Positions 33,845 through 42,941 of a DNA stretch of 64,000 bases are shown piece after piece. The DNA lies in the NCBI GenBank assembly GCA_944321495.1, contig CALULP010000008.1, forward strand, positions 1 to 64,000, written 5' to 3'. A model generated the notes under the pieces. The model was not told the origin of the DNA and made no database searches. It saw only the letters and a program-made list of their open reading frames with translations. The position numbers were made by a program, and so were the translations under genes. Source of the stretch: an uncultured Bacteroides sp. Lineage in GTDB: Bacteria > Bacteroidota > Bacteroidia > Bacteroidales > Bacteroidaceae. Position 1 is the stretch's first letter; each line of letters opens with the position of its first letter.

Positions 33845-35320
33845 ATGGAACACTCACTGGTAATTTACAACACCCTCCATAGGAGAAAAGAAGTTTTCGT
33901 CCCCCTGCATGACCCCAACGTGGGCATGTACGTCTGCGGCCCCACCGTCTACGGCGACCCCCACTTGGGACACGCCCGCCCCGCCATCACCTTCGACCTG
34001 CTCTTCCGCTACCTCACCCACTTAGGATACAAGGTGCGCTACGTGCGCAACATCACCGACGTAGGCCACCTGGAGCACGATGCCGACGAGGGCGAGGACA
34101 AGATTGCCAAGAAGGCACGCCTGGAACAGCTGGAACCCATGGAGGTGGCACAATACTACACCAACCGCTACCACGACGCCATGCGCGCCCTCAACGTGCT
34201 GCCCCCCAGCATCGAGCCGCATGCCTCGGGCCACATCATCGAGCAGATACAACTCGTCAAGGAAATCCTGGACAACGGCTATGCCTACGAAAGCCAAGGC
34301 TCCGTGTACTTCGACGTGGCCAAGTATAACAAAGACCACCACTACGGCAAGCTTTCGGGCCGCAACCTCGAGGACGTGCTCAACACCTCCCGCGAGCTCG
34401 ACGGACAGGAAGAAAAGCACAACCCTGCCGACTTCGCCCTCTGGAAAAAGGCACAGCCCGAACACATCATGCGCTGGCCCTCCCCCTGGAGCGACGGCTT
34501 CCCCGGCTGGCACTGCGAGTGCACCGCCATGGGACGCAAATACCTGGGCGCGCACTTCGACATCCACGGCGGAGGCATGGACCTTGTCTTCCCCCACCAC
34601 GAGTGCGAAATAGCCCAAGCCGTAGCCAGCCAGGGCGACGACATGGTGCACTACTGGATGCACAACAACATGATTACCATCGAAGGCCAGAAGATGGGCA
34701 AGTCGCTGAACAACTTCATCACGCTCAACGAGTTCTTCACCGGCAGCCACGAAAAGCTGACACAGGCCTACGCTCCCATGACCATCCGCTTCTTCATCCT
34801 CCAGGCACACTACCGCAGCACCGTGGACTTCAGCAACGAAGCCCTGCAAGCCGCCGAGAAAGGCCTGTCGCGCCTCATGGATGCCGTGCACGGGCTGGAC
34901 AAGATTGTAACCTCCGCCGCCTCCAGCGTAGACGTCCTCACCCTGCGTGCCAAGTGCTACGAAGCCATGAACGACGACCTCAACTCGCCCATCGTCATCG
35001 CCCACCTCTTCGATGCCGCCAAGATGGTGAACAACATTCTGGCAGGCAACGACACCATCACCGCCGACGACCTGGAACACCTCAAGGAAACGTTCCGCCT
35101 GTTCTGCTTCGACATCCTCGGGCTAAAGGAAGAGCACACCTCCGATGCCGCCCGCGAAGAAGCTTTCGGCCACGTGGTAGACATGCTGCTCGAGGAACGC
35201 CTCAAAGCCAAAGCCAACAAAGACTGGGCTACGAGCGACCGCATCCGCAACGAGCTTACCGCCCTCGGCTTCGAAATAAAAGACGGAAAAGAAAAAACCG
35301 AATGGAAACTGAATAAGTAG
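33845..35320 (+). CDS. cysS: Cysteine-tRNA ligase
   Basis: Charges tRNA-Cys. The 491-aa enzyme has the zinc ligand and motif region [19 protein letters not shown] near residue 27 (HLGH is the HIGH motif), zinc-binding WHCEC and HHECEIAQ near 225-250, and KMGKSL near 287 (KMSKS motif). The C-terminal DALR-like helical domain ends in [16 protein letters not shown]. The start at 33845 follows the promoter; an in-frame TTG at 33809 overlaps it. Confidence 0.97.
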   Translation: MEHSLVIYNTLHRRKEVFVPLHDPNVGMYVCGPTVYGDPHLGHARPAITFDLLFRYLTHLGYKVRYVRNITDVGHLEHDADEGEDKIAKKARLEQLEPMEVAQYYTNRYHDAMRALNVLPPSIEPHASGHIIEQIQLVKEILDNGYAYESQGSVYFDVAKYNKDHHYGKLSGRNLEDVLNTSRELDGQEEKHNPADFALWKKAQPEHIMRWPSPWSDGFPGWHCECTAMGRKYLGAHFDIHGGGMDLVFPHHECEIAQAVASQGDDMVHYWMHNNMITIEGQKMGKSLNNFITLNEFFTGSHEKLTQAYAPMTIRFFILQAHYRSTVDFSNEALQAAEKGLSRLMDAVHGLDKIVTSAASSVDVLTLRAKCYEAMNDDLNSPIVIAHLFDAAKMVNNILAGNDTITADDLEHLKETFRLFCFDILGLKEEHTSDAAREEAFGHVVDMLLEERLKAKANKDWATSDRIRNELTALGFEIKDGKEKTEWKLNK

Positions 35321-35403
35321 GCTGTAAGTTGACAAGTTGACAAGGTTGTTAGTTTATGAGTTTGGGTAACTTGCCAAGCCTGTATAAAAAACTACAGATG
35401 AGT

Positions 35404-35488
35404 GAGTGTATCAAAATGCGAAAGTAACTGAATTCTCCTCCTCCTGGGAGGAGGGGAATCTGCGCTAAATCTTAATTTTGACACACTC
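35404..35488. mobile_element. MITE-like element, copy 1
   Basis: An 85-bp element with terminal inverted repeats GAGTGTATCAAAAT (35404-35417) and ATTTTGACACACTC (35475-35488; one mismatch). A near-perfect inner palindrome is centred on CCTGGG (CTCCTCCTCCTGGGAGGAGG). A second copy is at 60342-60425. It carries no coding sequence and lies between cysS and the thioesterase gene, flanked by low-complexity repeats. Confidence 0.65.
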
Positions 35489-35542
35489 CCATTCATCACT
35501 AATCACTAATCACTAAACATTAACCACTAATCCCCTCTCCTC

Positions 35543-35947
35543 ATGTCCCCCCAAGAATTTTTCCAGAACGACCGCTATGCCGCCAACACAGGCGTGCAAC
35601 TGCTGGAAGTAAAACCCGGTTATGCCAAAGCCAGCCTTACCATCACCCCCGAGCATCTCAATGCCGGCGGACGCACACAAGGCGGCGCCCTCTTTACCCT
35701 GGCCGACCTCACGCTGGCAGCCGCCGCCAATTCGCACGGCACGCTTGCCTTCTCCCTCTCGTCCAACATCACTTTCCTGCGCGCCAGCGGCGTGGGCGAC
35801 ACCCTCTACGCCGAAGCCCGCGAACGCTACACCGGCCGCGCCACCGGCTGCTACCAGATAGACATCACCAATCAGGACGGCAAACTCATTGCCACCTTCG
35901 AGTCCAGCGTCTTCCGGATGGGGACGCAATTGCCTTTCACAATCTGA
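35543..35947 (+). CDS. PaaI-family hotdog thioesterase
   Basis: A 134-aa hotdog-fold acyl-CoA thioesterase. The family core LNAGGRTQGGALFTLADLTLAAAAN near residue 36 contains the segment with the catalytic acidic residue on the long helix. FLRASGVGDTLYAEARER near 81 is also typical. The acyl substrate is unknown (phenylacetyl- or other aryl/acyl-CoA in relatives). It stands alone between repeat-filled spacer and a convergent gene pair. Confidence 0.88.
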   Translation: MSPQEFFQNDRYAANTGVQLLEVKPGYAKASLTITPEHLNAGGRTQGGALFTLADLTLAAAANSHGTLAFSLSSNITFLRASGVGDTLYAEARERYTGRATGCYQIDITNQDGKLIATFESSVFRMGTQLPFTI

Positions 35948-35961
35948 CAATAAGACTATTT

Positions 35962-36246
35962 TTACATCACATCCAATGGTGACCGTTTCATTACCAGCGG
36001 ATAACGTTCGGGATGTTTCAGGCTCTCTATCTCAAGGTCAACGTCCAGTTCCGGCCATTCGATAGCATTCGGCCCTGCCATTCGCACATTAAGCGCACTG
36101 CTGACACGGGCATCGCGTAACCAAGGGACACGATTATACGACACGAAATAATCTTGCCCTAAAACAGACAGCATCATACCCTGTGCATTAATCATTAACA
36201 CGCTTACCGATGTGGGCTGTAAACTGTTGTTTAAAATCGTTTCCAT
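35962..36246 (-). CDS. DUF2442 domain protein
   Basis: A 94-aa protein with the DUF2442 pattern: LSVLGQDYFVSYNRVPWLRDARVSSALNV and IEWPELDVDLEIESL. Function is unknown; the family often pairs with DUF4160, as here. The first ATG makes it overlap the upstream gene by 59 bp. An internal ATG at 36195 (MINAQG) would reduce the overlap to 8 bp and still contain the whole domain, so the start is uncertain. Confidence 0.75.
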   Translation of the reverse strand: METILNNSLQPTSVSVLMINAQGMMLSVLGQDYFVSYNRVPWLRDARVSSALNVRMAGPNAIEWPELDVDLEIESLKHPERYPLVMKRSPLDVM

Positions 36247-36439
36247 ATTTTTCTACCATTTGACTTATCTTTCTCAATTCTTTCACATTAAAGCCATAAT
36301 TGTTGGCTAATTCAATTCTCGGCTCTAACCAAAATTTAGCTTCACATTCTGCCTTGAGCACGTGGATATGCATCCGTTCCTCTTCGTTAGAATATATTTT
36401 AAATGTAAAACCGTCTTCTTGTCTAAACTTAGGGCTCAT
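36188..36439 (-). CDS. DUF4160 domain protein
   Basis: An 83-aa protein with the DUF4160 features FTFKIYSNEEERMHIHVLKAECEAKFWLEPRIELANNYGFN. It is encoded immediately upstream of, and overlapping, the DUF2442 gene. Such pairs are widespread in bacterial accessory regions and have been suggested to be toxin-antitoxin-like, but no activity can be inferred here. Confidence 0.78.
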   Translation of the reverse strand: MSPKFRQEDGFTFKIYSNEEERMHIHVLKAECEAKFWLEPRIELANNYGFNVKELRKISQMVEKYGNDFKQQFTAHIGKRVND

Positions 36440-36469
36440 AATGATAAAGCTTTCTTAATCCTTCCAACG

Positions 36470-37318
36470 TCATTTCTTCTCCACTGCCGAAGTCAGCGGG
36501 TAGCGGTTGCCTTTCACCCCGGCAAGGAAAGCCTTGGCAGAACCGAAGCTGAGGTACATGTCCAGCCGGATAGGCAGGTGGTTGTCGTCATCGGAAATGA
36601 AGAACGTGATGACCTCCTTCTCCTTCCCCTTCTTGTCATACTCCACAAACGAGAAAACCAAGCAGCGGTACGTCGTGTCGTTCTTCGCCTCCACGTTCTC
36701 CTTGCCGCGGTAGATGAGCGTCTGCTGCTCCACCTTGCGCCCCGTGGTCATGGGGAAGTTCACCTTGTCGCCCACCTTGAAGTCCTCCGCCCGCCACGAG
36801 CGCGCCTGCCCCAGGATGCTCAGCATGTCGAACACACACGTGCTGTCGCTGTAGTCCGTCTCTTGCGGGGCGCGGTCCTGGCTGTACCACGTGCGCTTCT
36901 GGTGCACGTTCACCCGCCCGTTGTCATACGAGAACCAAGCCTCGTCCCGCGTATGCCGCTTGCCCTCCTCGGCAGCCTTGCAGAAGTAGCGCGGTTCCAG
37001 CCCCTTGCCCACATGGCAGGTCAGCGTGTCGCGCATCTTGAAGAAAAAGTCCGCCTTCTTGCTGGTGTGCGACAGCAGGTCGAAGCGATAGCCCGGCTGC
37101 GACTCCCACTCGGACTCCTGCACGGTGAGGTTGGCATACCCCACCTTGATCCACACGAACTTCCAGTTGAAATACAGGTTGTAGGACACCTGCTCGCCCG
37201 GCAGGAACGCCGTGTTCGTCACCGTGCACTGGGCATGCAAGGGAGTCGCCGTCCCCGCTCCCGCCAGCAGGACGGCGGCAAGTGCCACGACAAGCAGGAA
37301 GCAGCGTCTAATAGGCAT
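36470..37318 (-). CDS. DUF3108 periplasmic protein
   Basis: A 282-aa secreted protein with a signal peptide (RRCFLLVVALAAVLLAGAGTATPLHAQ) and the DUF3108 domain: LPGEQVSYNLYFNWKFVWIKVGYANL near the N-terminus and ITFFISDDDNHLPIRLDMYLSFGSAKAFL at the end. The fold is predicted beta-rich and its function is not established. The ATG at 37318 is chosen because the signal peptide begins there and it overlaps the stop of the upstream Ig-like gene by 11 bp. A longer in-frame start at 37387 would prefix a low-complexity Ala stretch. Confidence 0.82.
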   Translation of the reverse strand: MPIRRCFLLVVALAAVLLAGAGTATPLHAQCTVTNTAFLPGEQVSYNLYFNWKFVWIKVGYANLTVQESEWESQPGYRFDLLSHTSKKADFFFKMRDTLTCHVGKGLEPRYFCKAAEEGKRHTRDEAWFSYDNGRVNVHQKRTWYSQDRAPQETDYSDSTCVFDMLSILGQARSWRAEDFKVGDKVNFPMTTGRKVEQQTLIYRGKENVEAKNDTTYRCLVFSFVEYDKKGKEKEVITFFISDDDNHLPIRLDMYLSFGSAKAFLAGVKGNRYPLTSAVEKK

Positions 37319-39281
37319 AGCCACGCCCGCTGTTGCCGCTGCTGCTGCGGTTGCTATTGCGGTTTCTGTTCTTCTTTTTGTCTTCATCAGGTTTTTGCTT
37401 TTTAAGTTCGTTCGGTTTTTGCTTGTCCAAGGGCAGTTGCAACACGTTCCAATCCTGCAGCAGGTCGAAGTTGGCCTTCAGCTCCAGCACCTGCGGGTAG
37501 TAATACACCTGTTCGGGCTGCCGCTTTCCGGCATACAGCCCCGTGTCCCACACCCCGTTGCCGTTGGTGTCCTCCACCAGGCGCGCGCCATACTTGCCGG
37601 GATTCAGGTAGTAGAAGTCCGCCTTGCCGTCCACCAGCTTCACGGTGCGCAGCACCTTGTCCTGCCCGTCGAGCAGTTCCACGAAGCAGGGGCCCGTAGT
37701 GCCCGTGACGTTGAAGAATATCTGCCCGTACTCCTCCGGTTTCTTCACCTTGAATTCCTTTTTCACCTTGTCCGTAAACAGCCCGTACAGCCCGTGTATC
37801 GCCGTAGAGTCCACCGAGAAGGCATAACTTTCGCCCCACTCCCAGTCGGCAAAGACGTTGTACACCTTCAGGTCGGCGCTGTCCTGCAAGAGTTCAAAGG
37901 GCACGTCGTTCCACAGCGTGTCCACCTTCTGTTGCAGGTGTATGGCGGCAGTGTCGATGCGTGCCACCGGCTCCTGGAAAGTCAGCGAGAGGTAGTCGTA
38001 AATGTCCATCGTGCCCGGCGCATAGACATCCATCGGCAGGAACTCGGTGTACACTGGTTCGGGCTCGTCCTTCTTGCGGCGTTTCTTGCGCTGCTTCTCC
38101 TTCTCCTCGCGCTCCTTGGCCTTCTCCTCCGCCGTCTTCGGCTTCACTTTCGACACCAGCCGCAGCGTGTCCGTGCGGGGCACCAGCCGTTGCAGGGTGT
38201 CGGTGTAGAGGTAGGTGAGGCTCATCTGCAACGTGTCCTGCACGTACAGCAGCGAGTCTTTTATCCAGTAGTGCAGCGTGTCGATGCGTCCCGTGGGCTT
38301 CTCGATGATAAAGGCGTCGCGCTCGTCAAAATTCAGCCCCTTCAGCGTGGGCAGGGTGTCCGCCGGGGCGGTGAAGTAAAAGAAAAACTCGTTGTACTTG
38401 GGCCGCTCGCTGCGTGCCAGCCGTTGCGCGCAGGTAGTCTGCTCCTTGAAGGCGCGCAGCAGCACGTCGTCCGGCATGAAGTGCGTGTAGCCGCGCTCCA
38501 CAATGGTGTCTATGGTGAGCGAGTCTATCCAGAACGTGTCCTGGCGCACGGCAGGCTCCATCGACGGGATGATGAGCGAGTCGCCGAACGCCAACTGCTC
38601 CACCGCCTGCGAGAAGTAATAGTTCTGGTCGGCATCCTGAAGGCCGTAGATGCGGTACTTGCCCGGCGCCACGCCCCGGATGGAGAATTGCCCCCGGCTG
38701 TCGGTGCGCCCCACGCGGTCGAACGGCAGCGACGTGAACGCCGAGTCCTCCAGGTTGGCGTGCAGCCCCACCAGCATGCCCTTGACGGGTTCCAGGTCGG
38801 CAGCGTTCAGCACCGTGCCCGCCACCACCATCGAGTCGATTTGCGACCCGGTGGAAAAGGTAAAGGCAAAGCCGTAGAGCGGGTTGCCCTCGTTGTTGTC
38901 CTGTATGGCGTCCGAAAAGTCGATGGTGTACGTAGTGTTGGGCTTCAGCGAGTCCTGCAAAGTAATCACCACCTTCTTGCCGTTGGTCTTGATTTCGGGC
39001 TGCTGAATCTGCGGCGGCGAAATCACCACCTTTTCGTTCGCCCCCTCCAGCACGATGTATTCGTCAAACTCAATGGTAATCCGTTTCCGCCGCTCGTTGT
39101 TGTAGTTCAGCGCCCCCGGCACCGGCGTGCTCTGCACAAACCGGGGAGGCGTCTCGTCGTAAGGGCCGCCCTCGATGCGCCCCACGCTGGCACACGAGTA
39201 GAGCACCGCCGCCACCACGGCCACGCCCGGCAACCGGCGCGCCCACCCCTTCTTCGCACTATGTGATTTCTTTCCAAACAT
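37308..39281 (-). CDS. Ig-like domain surface lipoprotein
   Basis: A 657-aa lipoprotein (lipobox-like LYSCAS, Cys30). An N-terminal bacterial Ig-like domain (PPRFVQSTPVPGALNYNNERRKRITIEFDEYI) is followed by a carboxypeptidase-regulatory-like repeat (GMLVGLHANLEDS ... GQFSIRGVAPGKYRIYGLQDADQNY). A long beta-rich region has a charged KEREEKEKQRKKRRKKDE linker near residue 405, and a second GKYGARLVEDTNGNGVWD motif is near 585. The C-terminal tail is Lys/Asn/Ser/Gly-rich. Probably a gliding/secretion-era envelope protein family of Bacteroidetes, of unknown function. A TATTTTTG box (39286-39293, minus) would leave almost no leader. Confidence 0.8.
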   Translation of the reverse strand: MFGKKSHSAKKGWARRLPGVAVVAAVLYSCASVGRIEGGPYDETPPRFVQSTPVPGALNYNNERRKRITIEFDEYIVLEGANEKVVISPPQIQQPEIKTNGKKVVITLQDSLKPNTTYTIDFSDAIQDNNEGNPLYGFAFTFSTGSQIDSMVVAGTVLNAADLEPVKGMLVGLHANLEDSAFTSLPFDRVGRTDSRGQFSIRGVAPGKYRIYGLQDADQNYYFSQAVEQLAFGDSLIIPSMEPAVRQDTFWIDSLTIDTIVERGYTHFMPDDVLLRAFKEQTTCAQRLARSERPKYNEFFFYFTAPADTLPTLKGLNFDERDAFIIEKPTGRIDTLHYWIKDSLLYVQDTLQMSLTYLYTDTLQRLVPRTDTLRLVSKVKPKTAEEKAKEREEKEKQRKKRRKKDEPEPVYTEFLPMDVYAPGTMDIYDYLSLTFQEPVARIDTAAIHLQQKVDTLWNDVPFELLQDSADLKVYNVFADWEWGESYAFSVDSTAIHGLYGLFTDKVKKEFKVKKPEEYGQIFFNVTGTTGPCFVELLDGQDKVLRTVKLVDGKADFYYLNPGKYGARLVEDTNGNGVWDTGLYAGKRQPEQVYYYPQVLELKANFDLLQDWNVLQLPLDKQKPNELKKQKPDEDKKKNRNRNSNRSSSGNSGRGYAY

Positions 39282-39406
39282 GCTGCAAAAATAAGCGTTA
39301 TCGCGAAATATACACGCCCCTTAACAACATTTTTAACGGGCAGGAAGCGTTTTTGGATGCGGCACGTTTCCCGGAAGAAGAAAAGGCTTTACAAAACCAC
39401 TACCTA

Positions 39407-39450
39407 CCCGCTCCTTACCTTCTCCTTACCCGGTCCTTATCTGCTCCTTT
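39407..39450. repeat. Degenerate 11-bp tandem array, second locus
   Basis: Four consecutive 11-bp units: CCCGCTCCTTA, CCTTCTCCTTA, CCCGGTCCTTA, TCTGCTCCTTT. It lies in the 450-bp gene-free stretch 39282-39731 upstream of the fimbrial operon. Besides this array, that stretch holds two promoter boxes and an AT hairpin described separately. Confidence 0.6.
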
Positions 39451-39590
39451 TGTCCGCCCTCGCTATGGAAAGGAAAAAGAACGGACAAATCAAGTGCAAA
39501 GAAGGGGGAAAATCCATCCCGGCACTCAACTTTTAATGCTAAGATAGAAAAATAAACCGTTTTTTTCTTTGCAGGAATTAAGTAATTATA

Positions 39591-39598
39591 TATCTTTG
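39591..39598 (+). promoter_or_regulatory. Distal promoter-like box upstream of the fimbrial operon
   Basis: TATCTTTG, 134 bp before the first start codon. If used, it gives a ~125-nt leader that includes the AAACATTT/AAATGTTT hairpin. Confidence 0.4.
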
Positions 39599-39664
39599 TC
39601 ACCAAGTCAACGGACAGCCTCACAGAGGACAAAGGGGAGGATATTTACAATTCAAGATAAATTT

Positions 39665-39709
39665 AAACATTTTTTAAATGTTTTCGTGTAATAATAATTT
39701 ATAACTTTG
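39665..39709 (+). promoter_or_regulatory. Proximal promoter and hairpin of the fimbrial operon
   Basis: TAACTTTG (39702-39709) is 23 bp before the start codon. A perfect inverted repeat, AAACATTT (39665-39672) with AAATGTTT (39676-39683), ends at the expected -33 region and could be an operator. Confidence 0.5.
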
Positions 39710-39731
39710 CAGCAAATACATAGATATAAGG

Positions 39732-41012
39732 ATGAAACGAATTTTAGCCATATTGGTTGTGGGTGTGTTCGCATGCATAGGGACACACGCCGCGCAGCAG
39801 CCGTTGCCGGCCGACTCCATCAGGGTCTACTACCACGTGGGGTATCGCACTCTTGACATGTCATACCGTGAGAACCGGGCGGAACTGGACCGCCTGGCGG
39901 CAGTATTGCAGGATGCCCTGGCGAAGGGGAAACTGGAAAAGGTGGTCATCCGTTCGTATGCGTCGCCCATCGGCACCAACAAGGCCAACGAGCGGCTGAC
40001 GGTGGCGCGCGCCGAGGTACTGAAAGACTCCATCCGCAAGTATGCCGACCTGCCGGAGTCGCAGATAGAGTTGCGTTCGGAAGGCATTGCCTGGCCGATG
40101 CTGCACGAGATGGTGGCCGCCTCGCAGATGCCGGCGCGCGACGAAGTGCTGCGCATCATTGAGGAAACGCCGGTATTCGTGTTCAACGCCGCGGGCAAGA
40201 TTGTGGACGGCCGCAAAAAGCAGCTGATGGACTTGGAGGGAGGAGTTCCCTACAAATATATGGAACGGGAGTTCTTCCCCGACATGCAGAGCAGCATCGG
40301 CGTGGCGGTGTACTACCGCGCCGAGGAGGAGCCCGAACCGGAAGTGACGGAAACGGCTGCGGACACGGTGCCGGCACCGGAACCTGTGCCGCAAGACACG
40401 GTGCCCGCCGCAACGCCGGTCGAACCTGCTCCCGCCGCCGAAGTGCTTCCCGCAAAGGAAGAAGCAGGATTCCGCCCGCTGATTGCCGTGAAAACCAACC
40501 TGTTGTACTGGGCAACGCTGATGCCCGACTTCAAGGGCTACACGTTTGTGCCCAACCTGGAGCTGGAGTGGTTCTTTGCCGACCGCTGGTCGCTGGCAGG
40601 AGCCGGCAACTATGCCAAGTGGGGCTATGGGGATGACAAGTTCTTTGGCATCTCGGCCTGGAGCCTGGAGCCGCGCTGGTGGCTGGACGACAGCGGCAAC
40701 TACCGCTGGCTGTACATCGGCGCGTATGGCGAGGCAGGCGACTACGACGTGCAGAACGACCGCATCGACAGCTACGGCAACACCGGCAAGCAGTGGAGCG
40801 TAGGGTTGTCGGCAGGCGTGGCCATTCCCTTCAGCCGGCACTGGGGAGCCGAGGTAGGGCTACGCGCAGGCTATCGCCGCAGCACGGTCAACGCCTACTC
40901 TTACGAGGCGCCCGACTACTTCCGCGACAGCCGCACTCACGACAACCACTGGGGCGTGACGGGCATCAAGGTTTCCATATATTACCGTTTTGGCAAGGGT
41001 TCTTCTAAATAG
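39732..41012 (+). CDS. DUF3575 protein with OmpA-like N-terminal region
   Basis: A 426-aa envelope protein. A signal peptide (residues 1-21) is followed by an OmpA-like segment (VYYHVGYRTLDMSYRENRAELDRLAAVL ... KVVIRSYASPIGTNKANERLTVARAEVLKDSI), a Pro/Glu/Val-rich linker (about 200-245) and a C-terminal DUF3575 beta-barrel-like domain (VKTNLLYWATLMPDFKGYTFVPNLELEWFFADRWSLAG ... GIKVSIYYRFGKG). Proteins of this kind head many Bacteroides fimbrial loci and probably anchor or assemble the fimbria at the outer membrane. The next gene follows after 9 bp. Confidence 0.87.
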   Translation: MKRILAILVVGVFACIGTHAAQQPLPADSIRVYYHVGYRTLDMSYRENRAELDRLAAVLQDALAKGKLEKVVIRSYASPIGTNKANERLTVARAEVLKDSIRKYADLPESQIELRSEGIAWPMLHEMVAASQMPARDEVLRIIEETPVFVFNAAGKIVDGRKKQLMDLEGGVPYKYMEREFFPDMQSSIGVAVYYRAEEEPEPEVTETAADTVPAPEPVPQDTVPAATPVEPAPAAEVLPAKEEAGFRPLIAVKTNLLYWATLMPDFKGYTFVPNLELEWFFADRWSLAGAGNYAKWGYGDDKFFGISAWSLEPRWWLDDSGNYRWLYIGAYGEAGDYDVQNDRIDSYGNTGKQWSVGLSAGVAIPFSRHWGAEVGLRAGYRRSTVNAYSYEAPDYFRDSRTHDNHWGVTGIKVSIYYRFGKGSSK

Positions 41013-41021
41013 AAAGGCGAT

Positions 41022-41906
41022 ATGAAAAGAGTTAAGATAGAGAGTAGCGTATGGCTTGCCGCCTGCCTGGTGCTGGTAGCGACCATGTGGGGTGGATGTA
41101 CCGAGCGTGAACTGAGCGAACGTCCTTCCGATGGCCCCTTGAAAATCAATCTGGTGTGGGACGACGCGGAGTATGAGGTCAGTGGCGCGTTGCTGTGGCT
41201 GTATGGCAGCGACGGCACCTTGTACCAGGCTGTCCGGAGCGAGGCGGAAGGCTACGAGGCACGCGTGCCTGCCGATGTCTATACGGTGCTGGTGGTCAAT
41301 GCCGACTGCATCAACGCCGAGCACGATGGGGAAGAGGATGCGGATTTTTGCTCGATGGATGCCGACGTGCTTGCCTCAGGCTCTTCGCCGCTGCTGGCGC
41401 AGGTGGAGCATGTCTATTGCACGGGACTGGGAGGCATCGAGGTGAAGCCGGGCAACGTCACGACCGAAGTTACGCTTTATCCGGAGGACGTGGTGAAGCA
41501 CATCCGCTTCGACATCGACCCCAACTACCTGGACAACGTGGCGAGCCTCACGGTGAACATGGGAGGCATCGTGCCCTCCGTCTACATGAGGAACGGCGAA
41601 GACACGCAGGAGGCAACCGGCATAGTGTCGGTGGAAGCACAGCCGGCACAGGAAGGGCACTACAACGCACAGATGTCCGTATTCGGCTGGCGGGGACTGA
41701 ACGTGGTGACCGTAACCGTGGTGTATGAGGACGGCCGCGAGGAAACATCCCTGCCGGAAGACATTACCGACGACCTGGAAGGCTTGCCCGAAGAGGGCGG
41801 TTCCATCTCCCTCACCGTGCAGATGCCCGACGGCAGCACCCTGGACATCACCGCCATCGTTTCCGGCTGGGATGACAGCGGCACAGGCTCGGGCGACGTG
41901 TGGTAA
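41022..41906 (+). CDS. FimB/Mfa2-like fimbrial anchor lipoprotein
   Basis: A 294-aa lipoprotein (lipobox WGGC, Cys26). Its beta-rich sequence, with LKINLVWDD, short Ig-like strands and ENVTTEVTLYPEDVVKHIRFDI-type segments, fits the FimB/Mfa2 (or DUF5119-like) group that anchors fimbriae. Assignment rests on weak motifs plus position, second in the operon directly before the fimbrillins. No TKA processing motif is present, as expected for a retained anchor. Confidence 0.7.
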   Translation: MKRVKIESSVWLAACLVLVATMWGGCTERELSERPSDGPLKINLVWDDAEYEVSGALLWLYGSDGTLYQAVRSEAEGYEARVPADVYTVLVVNADCINAEHDGEEDADFCSMDADVLASGSSPLLAQVEHVYCTGLGGIEVKPGNVTTEVTLYPEDVVKHIRFDIDPNYLDNVASLTVNMGGIVPSVYMRNGEDTQEATGIVSVEAQPAQEGHYNAQMSVFGWRGLNVVTVTVVYEDGREETSLPEDITDDLEGLPEEGGSISLTVQMPDGSTLDITAIVSGWDDSGTGSGDVW

Positions 41907-41965
41907 ACGCCGGGGGAGAAACAAAGGACAAACCGAAGTATGAACAAAATAAAATAGATGCGACA

Positions 41966-42919
41966 ATGAAGAAGATTTTACTTCCCTTATGCATGCTTGC
42001 TCTCTTTGTAAGCTGCACCAACGACAACGAGCCCGGCACTGGCAATGCACCCGTACCCATACAGGTAGGCGGAAGCATCGGCATGGAGGCCACGGTGACC
42101 AAGGCGGCTATCAATCCGGATGATGCCAATCCGGCAGAATTCCAAGCAGGCATTGCCGGCTGGGAGAGCAATGCAGCTGCAGATTACAGCCAAGCTCCCG
42201 TTTGGAATACTTCCTTTCCATTAAAGGCTTACAAGACCGCCCAATCGGATTACAAGGTAAGCACAGGACAGTATTACAACCAGGATGAAGCTGTCACTAC
42301 TTACATGAAAGCGTGGCATCCTGCCGGGACATTGAGCGGTACAACGGTCACTTTTACCAATGACAACGGGACGGAAGACGCCATGCTGGCAGGAATCGTA
42401 TCGGGCAATAAGACCAATGAAGGGACAGTTCATCAGCTGAACTTCAAACACATGACCACCCAAATCAAGTTTGAGGCGAAGGTGGATGCCAACCTGCCTT
42501 CGGGCACTTCTTTCAACGTGACTTCCCTGCAATTGGTGAAGGATGACAACAAGGGTGTGACTTTGAATGTGCCTACCGGCTTTGATTTGTCAAAAGCTCC
42601 CGATGCAGACGGGGCAGTGGAATTTACACCCAAAGATGCCATCGCAATGTCGCCTAATGCTACGGTAAGTTCCACCACAACAGCCACAAGCATTAGCGGT
42701 GAATTCCTGATTAAACCATGCAAAAAGATTGCCGTAAAGGCCGTGGCAAGCGAGGTGACTTATGACGCAGTGGTGGTTGGTGCCCCCGCCGGCGGTTTCG
42801 TGGCAGGCACAGCCTACACGGTTACCCTGACCTTCAGCGGGGCACAGATTTTAGTGACGGCCACGGTGGATGAGTGGACGAATGCCACAACCAACCCCGG
42901 TGACGTAACGATTATCTAA
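41966..42919 (+). CDS. Fimbrillin-family lipoprotein 1
   Basis: A 317-aa fimbrillin-like protein. Lipobox FVSC, then APVPIQVGGSIGMEATVTKA, in which TKA is the likely proteolytic maturation site in this family (Arg/Lys-specific cleavage before the mature pilin). Next come the shared signature FQAGIAGWES, QYYNQDEAVTTYMKAWHPAGTLSG and LNFKHMTTQIKFEAK, and a C-terminal YTVTLTFSGAQILVTATVDEW strand. Its likely role is a polymerising fimbrial shaft subunit on the cell surface. The ATG at 41966 precedes the signal peptide; a GTG 66 bp upstream is rejected. Confidence 0.83.
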   Translation: MKKILLPLCMLALFVSCTNDNEPGTGNAPVPIQVGGSIGMEATVTKAAINPDDANPAEFQAGIAGWESNAAADYSQAPVWNTSFPLKAYKTAQSDYKVSTGQYYNQDEAVTTYMKAWHPAGTLSGTTVTFTNDNGTEDAMLAGIVSGNKTNEGTVHQLNFKHMTTQIKFEAKVDANLPSGTSFNVTSLQLVKDDNKGVTLNVPTGFDLSKAPDADGAVEFTPKDAIAMSPNATVSSTTTATSISGEFLIKPCKKIAVKAVASEVTYDAVVVGAPAGGFVAGTAYTVTLTFSGAQILVTATVDEWTNATTNPGDVTII

Positions 42920-42941
42920 CCTTTCTTAATGTACAGCAACG

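Noticed and set aside
37212..39266. Long plus-strand open frame opposite the Ig-like lipoprotein gene
   Set aside because: Shadow of the real minus-strand gene; composition is His/Val/Leu/Gln/Arg repeats with no signal peptide or domain.
39541..39731. Invertible (phase-variable) promoter for the fimbrial operon
   Set aside because: No pair of inverted repeats flanking the promoter was found, and no recombinase gene is nearby; only a local hairpin exists.
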